The notes: generated from the letters alone by a model not told the origin. Counted from the first letter of the stretch, positions 1-5,519 are shown. The stretch: DNA of 6,079 nucleotides from Corynebacterium accolens (GCF_030515985.1 NZ_CP100376.1:2207876-2213954); one strand, 5' to 3'. Numbers and translations: made by a program.

Positions 1-885
1 GTACAGGAAATCGGTGCTGCGTTCATCATGTCGTCCGTGCTTTCGACCGTTAATGCCGTGTTTCGCGGCAAGTACCGCGCCGCAGCCTTTGGTGGGCGGA
101 GCGCGGTGATTTCCGGCGAAGCAGCGGTCGGACCGCTTGCCGGTGGCGCTCGCGATTTCGGCTGTGGGGTTCGCGCTGTTTATTCGGTGGGAAAAGCACC
201 GCGAGCGGGGTCAACGCTCGGCGCTGTTGAACCTTGGATTGTTTTCTTATTCCACGTTCTCGTGGGGCAATATCACCGCAGGCGCGGTAGCAATCGGTGA
301 GCTCGCCATCATTTTCGTGCTGCCGCTGTACCTGATTAATGCATTGGATCTAAGCACGATGTCGGCGGACCTTTTGCTGGCCGCCATGGCAATCGGTGCA
401 TTCTTCTCCGGTGCGGCAGCCCGCCACGTCGCGGCCCGGTTCGGGGCGCCTGGCACCGTGCTCATCGGGCTCGGCTTGGAAGTCGTCGGTGTCCTAATCC
501 TCGTCCTGCTTATGGGGCCGGACACGAATGGTTGGATCATCGCCGCCCCGCTGACCCTATACGGTTTAGGGCTTGGGTTCGCCTCCGCGCAGCTGACCGG
601 CACGGTGCTGCGGGATATTCCCGTCGATGACTCCGGGCAAGCCTCCGCATCACAGAGCACCGTGCGCCAGATTGGTTCCTCACTGGGCACCGCCGTATCC
701 GGTTCGGTCTTATCGGCCGCCCTAGCGCTCACACTGCCGAAGGCGCTTGACGATGCCGCAATCACCGGGCCCGGCGCCGACAGCATTGCCGAAGCTATCC
801 GTCAATCCGCAGGTGTCAGATGCGAGTTTTTGGTACCGGTGTTCTGGGGACTCGGTACTGCCGTGTTCTGGGTAGTTGGTACCGG

Positions 886-915
886 GGCGGCCCGACTGAG
901 TCGGCCCGGCTTTTG
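886..915 (+). terminator. Possible rho-independent terminator in the deleted IS21 element
   Basis: The stem CCGAC/GTCGG (892-896 and 900-904) has a TGA loop. It extends after one C-C mismatch by three more pairs (888-890 with 906-908), then after another mismatch by one pair. TTTT follows at 911-914. It would stop plus-strand transcription entering from the MFS gene. The stem is GC-rich but imperfect and the T-run is short, so this is a modest call. Confidence 0.35.
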
Positions 916-1000
916 CTCTATTTGTCCGGTCCTATTGGGGATGTAGCTTTGCGCATGTCAAAGTCTCCTATGCGGATTCGGTAGCCGTTGTTGAGACGGC

Positions 1001-1129
1001 TTACGAGTGAGGGCCTGACCCCCGGAAAATGGACACGTCGGGGGTTAGGCCCCACCCCAATGTATGTGCGATCTGCGTATAGCTAGCACCGTCAAGGCAT
1101 ATCGTAAGAATTTGTTTGAAGTTAGCCAC
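1001..1129 (-). pseudogene. istA: istA N-terminal fragment of the deleted IS21 element
   Basis: Starting at GTG (1129-1127) the minus strand reads VANFKQILTICLDGASYTQ followed by IAHTLG. This matches the start of the helix-turn-helix typical of IS21 transposase IstA (a motif of the type ILxLxLxGxSxxxIAxxLG). A purine-rich GAAAGAAG lies about 9 bases upstream. After about 26 codons the homology stops at the edge of the GC-rich palindrome (1008-1054), and a short unrelated tail ends at TAA (1003-1001), 42 residues in all. The catalytic DDE domain is absent. The N-terminus is unlike that of the complete IstA at 2874, so this comes from a different IS21 lineage. Not expected to be functional. Confidence 0.6.
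1008..1054. repeat. 47-bp GC-rich palindrome, possible remnant of two IS3-type ends
   Basis: GGGCCTGACCCCCG (1011-1024) pairs with CGGGGGTTAGGCCC (1039-1052): 14 pairs with one G-T, around a 14-base loop containing AATGGACAC. The block begins TG and ends CA, and TGACCCCC...TGGACAC resembles IS3-family terminal repeats. The IS3-type end at 1498 also has ACCC...GTGGACAC. It sits exactly where the istA homology of the surrounding IS21 remnant stops. No T-run follows on either strand, so it is not a standard terminator. The IS3 origin is inference. Confidence 0.5.
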
Positions 1130-1566
1130 AACAATGAGCTTCTTTCCAAGTAGAAGTTGATGTGACACCAACGAATCGTGGTGTCGCCAACATCAACTAT
1201 GAAAGAAAACCCTTGCAGTACCAGGTACGCGCAACCCTGGCACCAACTACGCGGACTCACGGTACCAACTACCCCAAATCGACACGCAGGCTCGAGCATC
1301 GCGCAATTGCGCGAGCAAGGTGGAAATGGCCCATTCGGTGAACAGACTGGGGCAGTGGTGCAGGCCTTAAGCGAAGGCATGACCAACCCCGCGCAGTGGT
1401 CGCTCGTGGCCGCTACCGCATTCCTTGCGCTGGGCTTTGTTGGTGCACTTCGAGTGCGCCGTGCTGTAGCACAAAACAGCAACAAAACAGAGGATAATGA
1501 GGTTACCCTCGTTTAGTGGACACCCGATTAGTGCGGATCTTGTGTCCGTAGGAGAGGATGTTCATT

Positions 1567-1653
1567 GTGAGTCAACAACGCCAGAAATACACACCTGAGT
1601 ATCGACGCGAAGCCGCGAACCTGGGTGCGACACCAATTTCTTTCGCTACATGA
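1567..1653 (+). pseudogene. IS3-family OrfA fragment, plus-strand copy
   Basis: GTG start with GGAGAGG (1551-1557) nine bases upstream. It reads VSQQRQKYTPEYRREAANL, the usual N-terminus of IS3-family OrfA, the DNA-binding partner of the OrfAB transposase. Homology ends at the palindrome arm boundary (1624). Nine junk codons follow before TGA, 28 residues in all. It lacks the rest of the helix-turn-helix and the leucine zipper, so it is inactive. Confidence 0.7.
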
Positions 1654-1736
1654 GCAATTGGGCGCTGCGATTCGATTACCAGGTTCGCGGCTTCGCGTCG
1701 ATACTCAGGTGTGTATTTCTGGCGTTGTTGACTCAC
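1572..1736 (-). pseudogene. IS3-family OrfA fragment, minus-strand copy
   Basis: The same GTG start as the opposite copy, but the frame continues through the centre of the palindrome. After VSQQRQKYTPEYRREAANLV comes IESQRPIAHVAKEIGVAP, the first helices of the OrfA helix-turn-helix. It then runs into the antisense of the other arm and stops at TGA (1574-1572), 54 residues in all. Full OrfA proteins are around 90-110 residues. It would normally need a shift into OrfB for transposase activity; OrfB is absent. The ribosome binding site here reads AAGAGAGG (one base different from the other arm). Confidence 0.7.
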
Positions 1737-1805
1737 AATGAACATCCTCTCTTACGGACACAAGATCCGCACTAATCGGGTGTCCACTAAACGAGGGTAA
1801 CCTCA

Positions 1806-1931
1806 AAAGTCTTAATCGCTTTCGGCAAAGATTCTGAATGCGTATATCTCGAACCTCACGCAACGCACGATCATCACTTCGGCAGCTGGTTGAACCACAG
1901 AGCAAGGTTTGATGGAGTTGTTTCCTGCTAA
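1806..1931 (+). pseudogene. Orphan C-terminal reading frame, unknown origin
   Basis: Immediately after the IS3-type palindrome an open frame of 41 codons reads KVLIAFGKDSECVYLEPHAT and on through HDHHFGSWLNHRARFDGVV to TAA (1929-1931). It has no start codon of its own, and a stop lies upstream inside the IS end (1788-1790). The composition (mixed charged and hydrophobic, several His) looks like genuine protein more than random sequence, so it may be the 3' end of a gene cut by the IS. I do not recognise the family. It may also be a chance frame. Confidence 0.25.
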
Positions 1932-1995
1932 TGCTCAAGAATATCTAGGATAGGTATAGTCAGCCTGATTGTCGCGTACACGGTCGGTCTGGGAC

Positions 1996-2037
1996 AATAA
2001 AATAACCCCAACCAAGGTCCAAGTTGGTTGAGGTTAT
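1996..2037 (-). terminator. Rho-independent terminator of the small minus-strand gene
   Basis: A 14-bp stem (2002-2015 with 2024-2037) around an 8-base loop, followed on the minus strand by a T-rich run (TTTTATTG). The single C-A mismatch on the plus strand becomes a G-U pair in minus-strand RNA, which argues for use in that direction. It begins 5 bases after the stop codon of the 49-residue gene. Confidence 0.75.
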
Positions 2038-2042
2038 CGGAC

Positions 2043-2192
2043 CTAAAGACCCAAGTGAAGCAAGGCGTTAACTAGCTTCACCGTTACGGTCACAAGTGCT
2101 ATGACCTTGATTGCCACATCGAGCCGCTTAAGCTTCGTGACGTCAAGGTCTTTTCTTTTGCGACCGGACGTATCCAATGAGTGTCTACCCAT
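2043..2192 (-). CDS. Small single-helix membrane protein (49 aa), unknown function
   Basis: ATG at 2192-2190 is preceded by AGGGAGG with 6 bases between, an excellent ribosome binding site. The protein starts MGRHSLDTSGRKRKDLDVTK: a very basic N-terminal half (RKRK, K20, KR at 22-23). Then follows a hydrophobic helix of about 20 residues (roughly 26-46: VAIKVIALVTVTVKLVNALL), ending HLGL. Charge distribution suggests the N-terminus stays in the cytoplasm. A strong terminator follows the stop (2045-2043) at once, so the transcript ends here. It lies 93 bp downstream of the chimeric resolvase gene on the same strand, with a set of 12-bp-spaced repeats in between that could hold its promoter. 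I do not recognise the family. Candidates are a type I toxin-like peptide, a small mobile-element protein, or a membrane regulator; none is shown by the sequence. The start, stop and terminator together make a real gene likely. Confidence 0.65.
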   Translation of the reverse strand: MGRHSLDTSGRKRKDLDVTKLKRLDVAIKVIALVTVTVKLVNALLHLGL

Positions 2193-2229
2193 CGGTCACC
2201 TCCCTGACGTCGTAGGCCGTTCCCTACAA

Positions 2230-2270
2230 ATAGCAACCGGCATAGCAATACCTATAGCAACCGGTATTGC
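2230..2270. repeat. Three 12-bp-spaced ATAGCAA repeats with a nested palindrome
   Basis: ATAGCAA occurs at 2230, 2242 and 2254, exactly 12 bp apart; the first and third extend to ATAGCAACCGG. GCAATACC (2245-2252) also pairs with GGTATTGC (2263-2270). The block is in the non-coding gap upstream of the small minus-strand gene and downstream of the resolvase tail. It may be an operator or promoter region, iteron-like sites or part of a recombination site; function is not shown. Confidence 0.5.
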
Positions 2271-2285
2271 GGGGTGCGTCAGGCC

Positions 2286-2720
2286 TTACTGGTTGAGGTA
2301 CTTATACAGTGTGGTGCGCCCAATGTCGAGGCGGCGGGCAACCTCTGCTTTCGGAATCCCCTCCCTCACCCACGTGCGCGCCAGCGCTACTTGTTCCTCG
2401 TCGAGGACTTTCGCACACCCCTTATAGACACCGCGGGCTTTCGCCTTGGCAATACCTTCGGCCTGACGCTCACGAATAATCGAACGCTCAAACTCCGCCA
2501 CACTGCCGGATATGCACCCGGCTTCTATAGCAACAGCATACGCAGCGGTGGGATGCATTCCACACGTTTTGGCGGCTTGGTGTACCGAAAGTCCGCCTTG
2601 AACTAGTTCTACAAGCTGTAAAGCCTGGCTACCGCGGCGATCAACTCGTTTGGCTTTATATATGACTGGCACTCCGTGAGCATGGCAAAAATTCAAAGCA
2701 TGCACGTAATGACAGCCAAG
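2286..2720 (-). pseudogene. 3' part of a chimera: double-HTH transposase N-terminus fused to serine resolvase tail
   Basis: Main part of a minus-strand gene whose first 110 bp lie at 5371-5480, beyond the IS21 insertion. Joining 5480-5371 to 2715-2286 gives one frame of 179 residues. Residues about 71-103 (LVELVQGGLSVHQAAKTCGM onward) form a helix-turn-helix that repeats a similar one at about 18-44, an arrangement found at the N-terminus of IS30 transposases. From about residue 107 the sequence changes to GSVAEFERSIIRERQAEGIA, the end of the catalytic domain and start of the long E helix of serine resolvases. This is followed by a linker and the DNA-binding HTH (IPKAEVARRLDIGRTTLYKY) and a stop at 2286. 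The resolvase Ser, Arg and Asp active-site region is missing and so is the DDE domain, so it could only bind DNA. The GTG at 2705 is unlikely to be a true start. A truncated protein acting as a repressor is conceivable but unsupported. Confidence 0.75.
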
Positions 2721-2756
2721 TGTTGGCGGACATGAAAAGTTGACCAGTGGCGGACA
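2721..2756 (+). repeat. IS21 left inverted repeat (IRL)
   Basis: Starts TGTTGGCGGACATGAAAAG. The unit GGCGGACA appears twice (2725 and 2749), 24 bp apart, as expected for multiple transposase binding sites in IS21-type ends. Confidence 0.85.
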
Positions 2757-2805
2757 CGGGATTTAGGGGTTTGGGGAGTTTTTATCCGGGGGTAGAAAAC
2801 AAAGG

Positions 2806-2870
2806 GGGTCTTCATCCAGTGTTCGATAGAAGTGTCTAGCCGGACATATCTATCGAAAGGATGAAGACCC
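2806..2870 (+). promoter_or_regulatory. Long hairpin covering the istA ribosome binding site
   Basis: GGGTCTTCATCC (2806-2817) pairs perfectly with GGATGAAGACCC (2859-2870). After a small asymmetric internal loop, TTCGATAGA (2822-2830) pairs with TCTATCGAA (2849-2857). A 4-bp TGTC/GACA stem tops it. The likely istA ribosome binding site GAAAGGA (2855-2861) is inside the right arm, and the ATG (2874) lies just past it. An RNA that started outside the IS would carry both arms and hide the site; an RNA starting inside the loop would not. This resembles the protection against outside transcription known for other IS elements (IS10, IS50). Function here is inferred from structure only. Confidence 0.6.
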
Positions 2871-2873
2871 TTT

Positions 2874-4448
2874 ATGCAGTCTTCCAGAAGTAGCCAGAAA
2901 ATTCTGGCTCGCTACGCCATTTTAAAAAATGCGCGTGCTGTCGCCGACGAGCTCAACGTCTCGCACAACACGGTTCTACGCGTGGTGCGCGCTCACGCTG
3001 ACGCACCGCCAGCGCGTGGGCCACGTCCGTCGATTACGGATGCGCACCGTGGATTCATCAAGGAACTGATCACCAACTCGGGCGGAAAGATCCGCGCCGA
3101 CGTGGTCCACGAGGCTTTGCTGGACCGTGGTTTTGAAGGAAGCCAGCGCACCACGCGTCGCATCGTCGCGACACTCAAACAGGAATACCGCCTCTCGTCA
3201 TCGCGGCGCGCACACCAGCCTTGGGTAACCGCACCAGGCAAATGGCTCCAGTACGACTTCGGCGACGGCCCAGTAGTCGATGGCAAGAAGACCGTGCTGT
3301 TTGTTGCCTGGGTTGCCTACTCGCGATTCCGCGTCGTCTTTGCCCTGCGTAACCGAAAGATGACTACCGTACTCGCTGCCTTAGACCGGTGCTTTCGGGC
3401 TATCGGCGGAGTACCCGACTTTGTGCTCACGGATAATGAGAAAACCGTAGTTGTAGGCCGTCACGCAAGCCTGCCGGAGTTCAATCCGACAATGGAATCG
3501 TTCATGTCGCACTACCGCGTTAGTATCCAATTCTGTGCACCGGCAGACCCTGCCACGAAAGGCGGAGTCGAATACGCCGTACGCCTAGCCAAAGACGACA
3601 TCCTTCCCCGCGATACGAATCTTGTGGACGCCTACGAGACCTTCGGCCAGCTCGAAGCAGCATGCCAGGCATTTATGGACAAGATCAACGCCCGACCACA
3701 CCGTACAACCGGGCTTGTTCCTGCAGAAGTACTGCGTGAAGTCGAAGCTAAACACCTCGGCCCACTGCCTGTGGACACGCATCCTAGTGTCTTCGGTGAA
3801 CTGCGGAAAGTGCCGGCGAATACGCCCATGATCACCTACCAGCACGCGGTGTACTCAGTGCCTGAAGAACTCATGGGCCGGCAAGTCTACATCACAGAAC
3901 AATCCAGCCCAGACGTCAATGAGGTCGTAATCTACTTCCACGACATCGACGGGGTGGAAGAAGTCGCACGCCATGTCAAAGGAGTCCGCGGCGACAGCCG
4001 GATTGACCCGAACCATTTCTCCTTCCAGCGGCCTGAGCCTGGCCACTACAAGGTCAATCCTCGCTCGAAACTAGAAAAAGACTTCCTTGCCATCGGACCC
4101 GGTGCCGAAGCGTGGCTGCGCTTCGGGGTTGCCCACCACGCACCGCAAATCAAACACACCATGAGTTTGTTCGTCACGCTGGCCGCTACGCGCGGGAAGT
4201 GGTTCGCTGATGACATCGCTCGCGCCGCGATCGACGCGGGCCTTATCACCAGCACCGATATCGAAGTCATGGCAGATAACTACCCAGTCAACGCCCTAGC
4301 TGCCAAAATCGGCACGGCCTTTAATATCGAGGGCCCAGAACCTGAAACCATCGAACATGCCTCGAACTCCTGGGACGGGTTCTACACACCCACACCACCT
4401 GAGACCTCACACCACGAGGCCGACGAGCACGAGGAGGCATGGTTCTAA
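2874..4448 (+). CDS. istA: IS21-family transposase IstA (DDE)
   Basis: A 524-residue transposase that binds the element ends and carries out strand cleavage and joining with the help of IstB. An N-terminal helix-turn-helix lies at about 20-40 (ARAVADELNVSHNTVLRVVR). The integrase-type catalytic core holds D128 (WLQYDFGDG), D187 (VLTDNEK) and E233 (KGGVEYAVR), with the 45-residue gap between the last two normal for the family. A beta-rich C-terminal region follows (about 300-400), then an acidic tail (DEHEEAW). Length is usual for IstA. ATG 2874 has GAAAGGA 12 bases upstream, inside a hairpin. An ATG at 2861 is out of frame and stops after 10 codons. The stop at 4446-4448 abuts the istB start. 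No frameshift or missing catalytic residue is seen. The N-terminus is clearly different from the istA fragment at 1001-1129. Confidence 0.95.
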   Translation: MQSSRSSQKILARYAILKNARAVADELNVSHNTVLRVVRAHADAPPARGPRPSITDAHRGFIKELITNSGGKIRADVVHEALLDRGFEGSQRTTRRIVATLKQEYRLSSSRRAHQPWVTAPGKWLQYDFGDGPVVDGKKTVLFVAWVAYSRFRVVFALRNRKMTTVLAALDRCFRAIGGVPDFVLTDNEKTVVVGRHASLPEFNPTMESFMSHYRVSIQFCAPADPATKGGVEYAVRLAKDDILPRDTNLVDAYETFGQLEAACQAFMDKINARPHRTTGLVPAEVLREVEAKHLGPLPVDTHPSVFGELRKVPANTPMITYQHAVYSVPEELMGRQVYITEQSSPDVNEVVIYFHDIDGVEEVARHVKGVRGDSRIDPNHFSFQRPEPGHYKVNPRSKLEKDFLAIGPGAEAWLRFGVAHHAPQIKHTMSLFVTLAATRGKWFADDIARAAIDAGLITSTDIEVMADNYPVNALAAKIGTAFNIEGPEPETIEHASNSWDGFYTPTPPETSHHEADEHEEAWF

Positions 4449-5216
4449 ATGAGCGCACCCAACTACCAGCTTCCCGCAGGGCTTGCCGCACAACTAACCA
4501 GGCTTCGAGTACCCGGGCTTAAAAGTGCCGCCATTGACTACCTTCAATCATGTGACAATGACGCTCACCGCCGGCGCCTGGAAGAATTTCTAGGCACCAT
4601 TGTCGAAGCAGAAGCACTCAGCAGGGCCAAGTCAGCGCTAGTCACCAGGCGTAAAAATGCTGGACTTCCTACCGGGGTAAGTTTCGCCGCGTGGGACCCA
4701 GCCAGGTCTACCATCCCAGTAGAACGCCAAGAACACCTCAAAGCCCTAGACTGGGTGGACCGCCACGACAACCTCGTTTTGTGCGGGCCACAAGGCACTG
4801 GCAAATCCATGCTCACCGAAGCACTTGCAGTCGAGCTGATTAAACGCGGCAAGAAGGTCAAGTGGCTCACAATGAAGAACCTCGGCCAGCTCATTAACCG
4901 GCACGCTGCGGACTTGGACCCGCATAAAGGCTTTTCGAAACTCGCCAAACTGGACTTAGTCATCCTTGACGACGTGGGATACTTCGACGTTACCGTCGCT
5001 GAAGCCAACGGATTCCTCGCGCTTATTGAAGCGACCTACCAGCACACCTCGCTGGCGATTACCTCGAACTCGCATCCGTCACGGTTCGCCGACCTCATGC
5101 CGCAGGTACGCCCCACACAGATCAACGCCGCCATCGACCGGCTAATGCACCACGCCATCGTCATCCAAACCGAAGGAGAATCCCAGCGCTACATCGACGC
5201 CACAACAAAGCGCTAA
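4449..5216 (+). CDS. istB: IS21-family helper ATPase IstB (AAA+)
   Basis: A 255-residue AAA+ ATPase related to DnaC. In IS21 systems it assembles on target DNA, helps choose the site and stimulates IstA. Walker A GPQGTGKS is at 113-120, Walker B LVILDD at 170-175, sensor 1 ITSNS at about 204-208, and the family-typical AAIDRLMHHAIVI at about 228-239. The N-terminal helical domain (LTRLRVPGLKSAAIDYL) matches IstB. Its ATG follows the istA stop without a gap (TAAATG), and GAGGAGG (4431-4437) inside the istA end lies 11 bases upstream, so translation is probably coupled. Complete, with no lesions. Last gene in the element; 154 bp of right end follow. Confidence 0.95.
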   Translation: MSAPNYQLPAGLAAQLTRLRVPGLKSAAIDYLQSCDNDAHRRRLEEFLGTIVEAEALSRAKSALVTRRKNAGLPTGVSFAAWDPARSTIPVERQEHLKALDWVDRHDNLVLCGPQGTGKSMLTEALAVELIKRGKKVKWLTMKNLGQLINRHAADLDPHKGFSKLAKLDLVILDDVGYFDVTVAEANGFLALIEATYQHTSLAITSNSHPSRFADLMPQVRPTQINAAIDRLMHHAIVIQTEGESQRYIDATTKR

Positions 5217-5280
5217 CCCATAGGGCATAGTTCGCATACACACCCCGTCCGGCTAAGACAACCCTTCGAACACGCCCCAC

Positions 5281-5370
5281 CCCCGTCGTGTCCGCCACTG
5301 GTCAGTTTCTCATGGCCATAGGCGGACTTTTTCATGTCCGCCTCCGGTCAGTTTTTCATGTCCGCTAACA
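5281..5370 (-). repeat. IS21 right end with multiple transposase-site repeats
   Basis: Read inward from 5370, the unit GCGGACATGAAAA...CTGACC occurs at the tip. It recurs from 5342 (GGCGGACATGAAAAA), again in altered form (GGCCATGAGAAACTGACCAG), and ends with GGCGGACACG. The left end has only two units, so the ends are asymmetric. The second unit also makes a perfect hairpin: GGCGGAC (5321-5327), an 8-base loop, GTCCGCC (5336-5342). The outer 36 bp (5335-5370) form the inverted repeat with 2721-2756. Confidence 0.8.
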
Positions 5371-5480
5371 CCAAGCTCACCAGCAGCCGAGCGAACGCTA
5401 CGTCCACTGCCAACCATGGCCACCAAGCTACGACGATCCGACTCAGACAACGAATGAAACGGGCCAACAACTCCAGGCAC
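5371..5480 (-). pseudogene. 5' part of the IS21-split HTH/resolvase chimera
   Basis: GTG at 5480-5478 follows AGGAGG with 8 bases between, a near-ideal ribosome binding site. It reads MPGVVGPFHSLSESDRRSLV then AMVGSGRSVRSAAGELG up to the IS21 insertion point, where the frame joins the part at 2715-2286 (110 + 10 bases = 40 codons before codon GTG 2705). SLVAMVGSGRSVRSAAGELG is the first of two similar helix-turn-helix motifs, as at the N-terminus of IS30-family transposases. The IS30 assignment rests on this arrangement and on the GTTGCAACACT block just upstream, and was not searched. Confidence 0.7.
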
Positions 5481-5487
5481 AACAACA

Positions 5488-5519
5488 CCCTCCTAAGGGA
5501 AAGTGTTGCAACGACCCTC
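5488..5519 (-). other. Probable outer end of an IS30-like element
   Basis: Minus strand reads AGAGGGTCGTTGCAACACTT just upstream of the AGGAGG site of the split transposase gene. GTTGCAACACT-type sequence is what I associate with IS30-family terminal repeats. The partner end is not visible; the 3' half of that element was replaced by resolvase sequence. The exact tip cannot be set. Confidence 0.35.

Larger units (their letters stand above)
814..1284 (-). mobile_element. 471-bp internally deleted IS21-family element inside the MFS gene
   Basis: Both ends begin TGTC when read inward, and are flanked by the direct repeat CGCAGG (808-813 and 1285-1290), a 6-bp target duplication within the 4-8 bp range of the IS21 family. 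Reading inward, about 17 of the first 25 bases match between the two ends. GGGTAGTTGGTACCG at 870-884 has a perfect inverted copy at 1260-1274. Further related blocks lie at 831-836, 854-859, 1239-1250 and 1218-1228, giving the multiple terminal repeats typical of IS21 elements. Removing 814-1290 rejoins the MFS reading frame exactly (477 bp, a multiple of 3), which fixes the boundaries. Only the first codons of istA remain; the rest of istA and all of istB are gone. It could move only if a matching transposase acted in trans. Its ends differ from those of the complete IS21 element at 2721-5370. Confidence 0.8.
1..1497 (+). pseudogene. Broken MFS multidrug exporter, DHA2 (14-helix) type
   Basis: Remnant of a proton-driven inner-membrane drug exporter; its 5' end lies before the window. 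Frame 1 from base 1 reads into the antiporter motif C (GEAAVGPLAGG, about bases 115-147). Reading then has to shift to frame 2 near 137-150, where VALAISAVGFALF starts another helix; the loop and helices normally between these blocks are missing, so this is an internal deletion with a frame change. Frame 2 runs through several hydrophobic helices and the conserved stretch ASQSTVRQIGSSLGTAVSG (about 650-710). At 813 an IS21-type element interrupts it. The frame resumes at 1291 with SSIAQLREQGGNGPFGEQ, then the last helix (WSLVAATAFLALGFVGAL) and a basic tail (RVRRAV). It is finally cut by an IS3-type end at 1498, which supplies the stop at 1514. The protein cannot be functional. Substrate cannot be told. 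Family assignment is firm; the exact size of the internal deletion is not known. Confidence 0.88.
1498..1805. mobile_element. Head-to-head inverted duplication of an IS3-family left end
   Basis: Positions 1498-1624 and 1679-1805 are inverted copies of each other: 127 bp each, no gaps, one mismatch (G1551 against T1752), around a 54-bp centre. Each copy starts, read inward, with TGAGGTTACCCTCG, then GTGGACAC, a ribosome binding site, and the first codons of an IS3 OrfA. The centre continues the minus-strand copy, so that copy is longer (to about 1625) while the plus-strand copy stops at 1624. No right end, OrfB or DDE domain is present. Flanks (ATAA before, AAAG after) do not form a clear target duplication, so this is not a simple insertion. 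The left copy cuts the MFS tail. Confidence 0.85.
2721..5370 (+). mobile_element. Complete IS21-family insertion sequence (2650 bp)
   Basis: The ends are TGTTGGCGGACATG (left) and, read inward, TGTTAGCGGACATG (right); 31 of the first 36 bases match. The 5-bp direct repeat CCAAG flanks it (2716-2720 and 5371-5375). Removing the element and one repeat restores an open reading frame across the target gene, confirming both boundaries. It holds istA and istB with stop and start codons directly adjacent. The subterminal unit GGCGGACATGAAAA... recurs at both ends, more often at the right. Intact genes, intact ends and an unaltered target duplication suggest a recent, probably still active insertion. 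Confidence 0.93.

Noticed and set aside
247..786. Minus-strand frame of 179 codons over the MFS gene
   Set aside because: Shadow of the high-GC plus-strand exporter, whose helices and motifs are clear.
1045..1485. Minus-strand frame of 146 codons
   Set aside because: It runs across the MFS tail and the IS21 boundary in another frame from the istA fragment; no recognisable content.
1705..1938. Minus-strand 77-codon frame entering the IS3-type end
   Set aside because: Out of frame with OrfA; composition is like random sequence.
2103..2159. GACCTTGA/TCAAGGTC inverted repeat followed by TTTTCTTTT, resembling a plus-strand terminator
   Set aside because: It lies inside the minus-strand 49-codon gene; the T-run is the RKRK codons and the 32-base loop is long. 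No plus-strand gene ends here.
2525..2538. CTATAGCAAC shared with the 12-bp repeat block at 2252
   Set aside because: Ten bases within coding sequence (AVAIEA codons); probably chance, though it lies near the chimera junction.
2101..2606. Plus-strand open frames opposite the resolvase tail and the small gene
   Set aside because: Antisense shadows; translations lack family features while the minus strand gives clear resolvase motifs.
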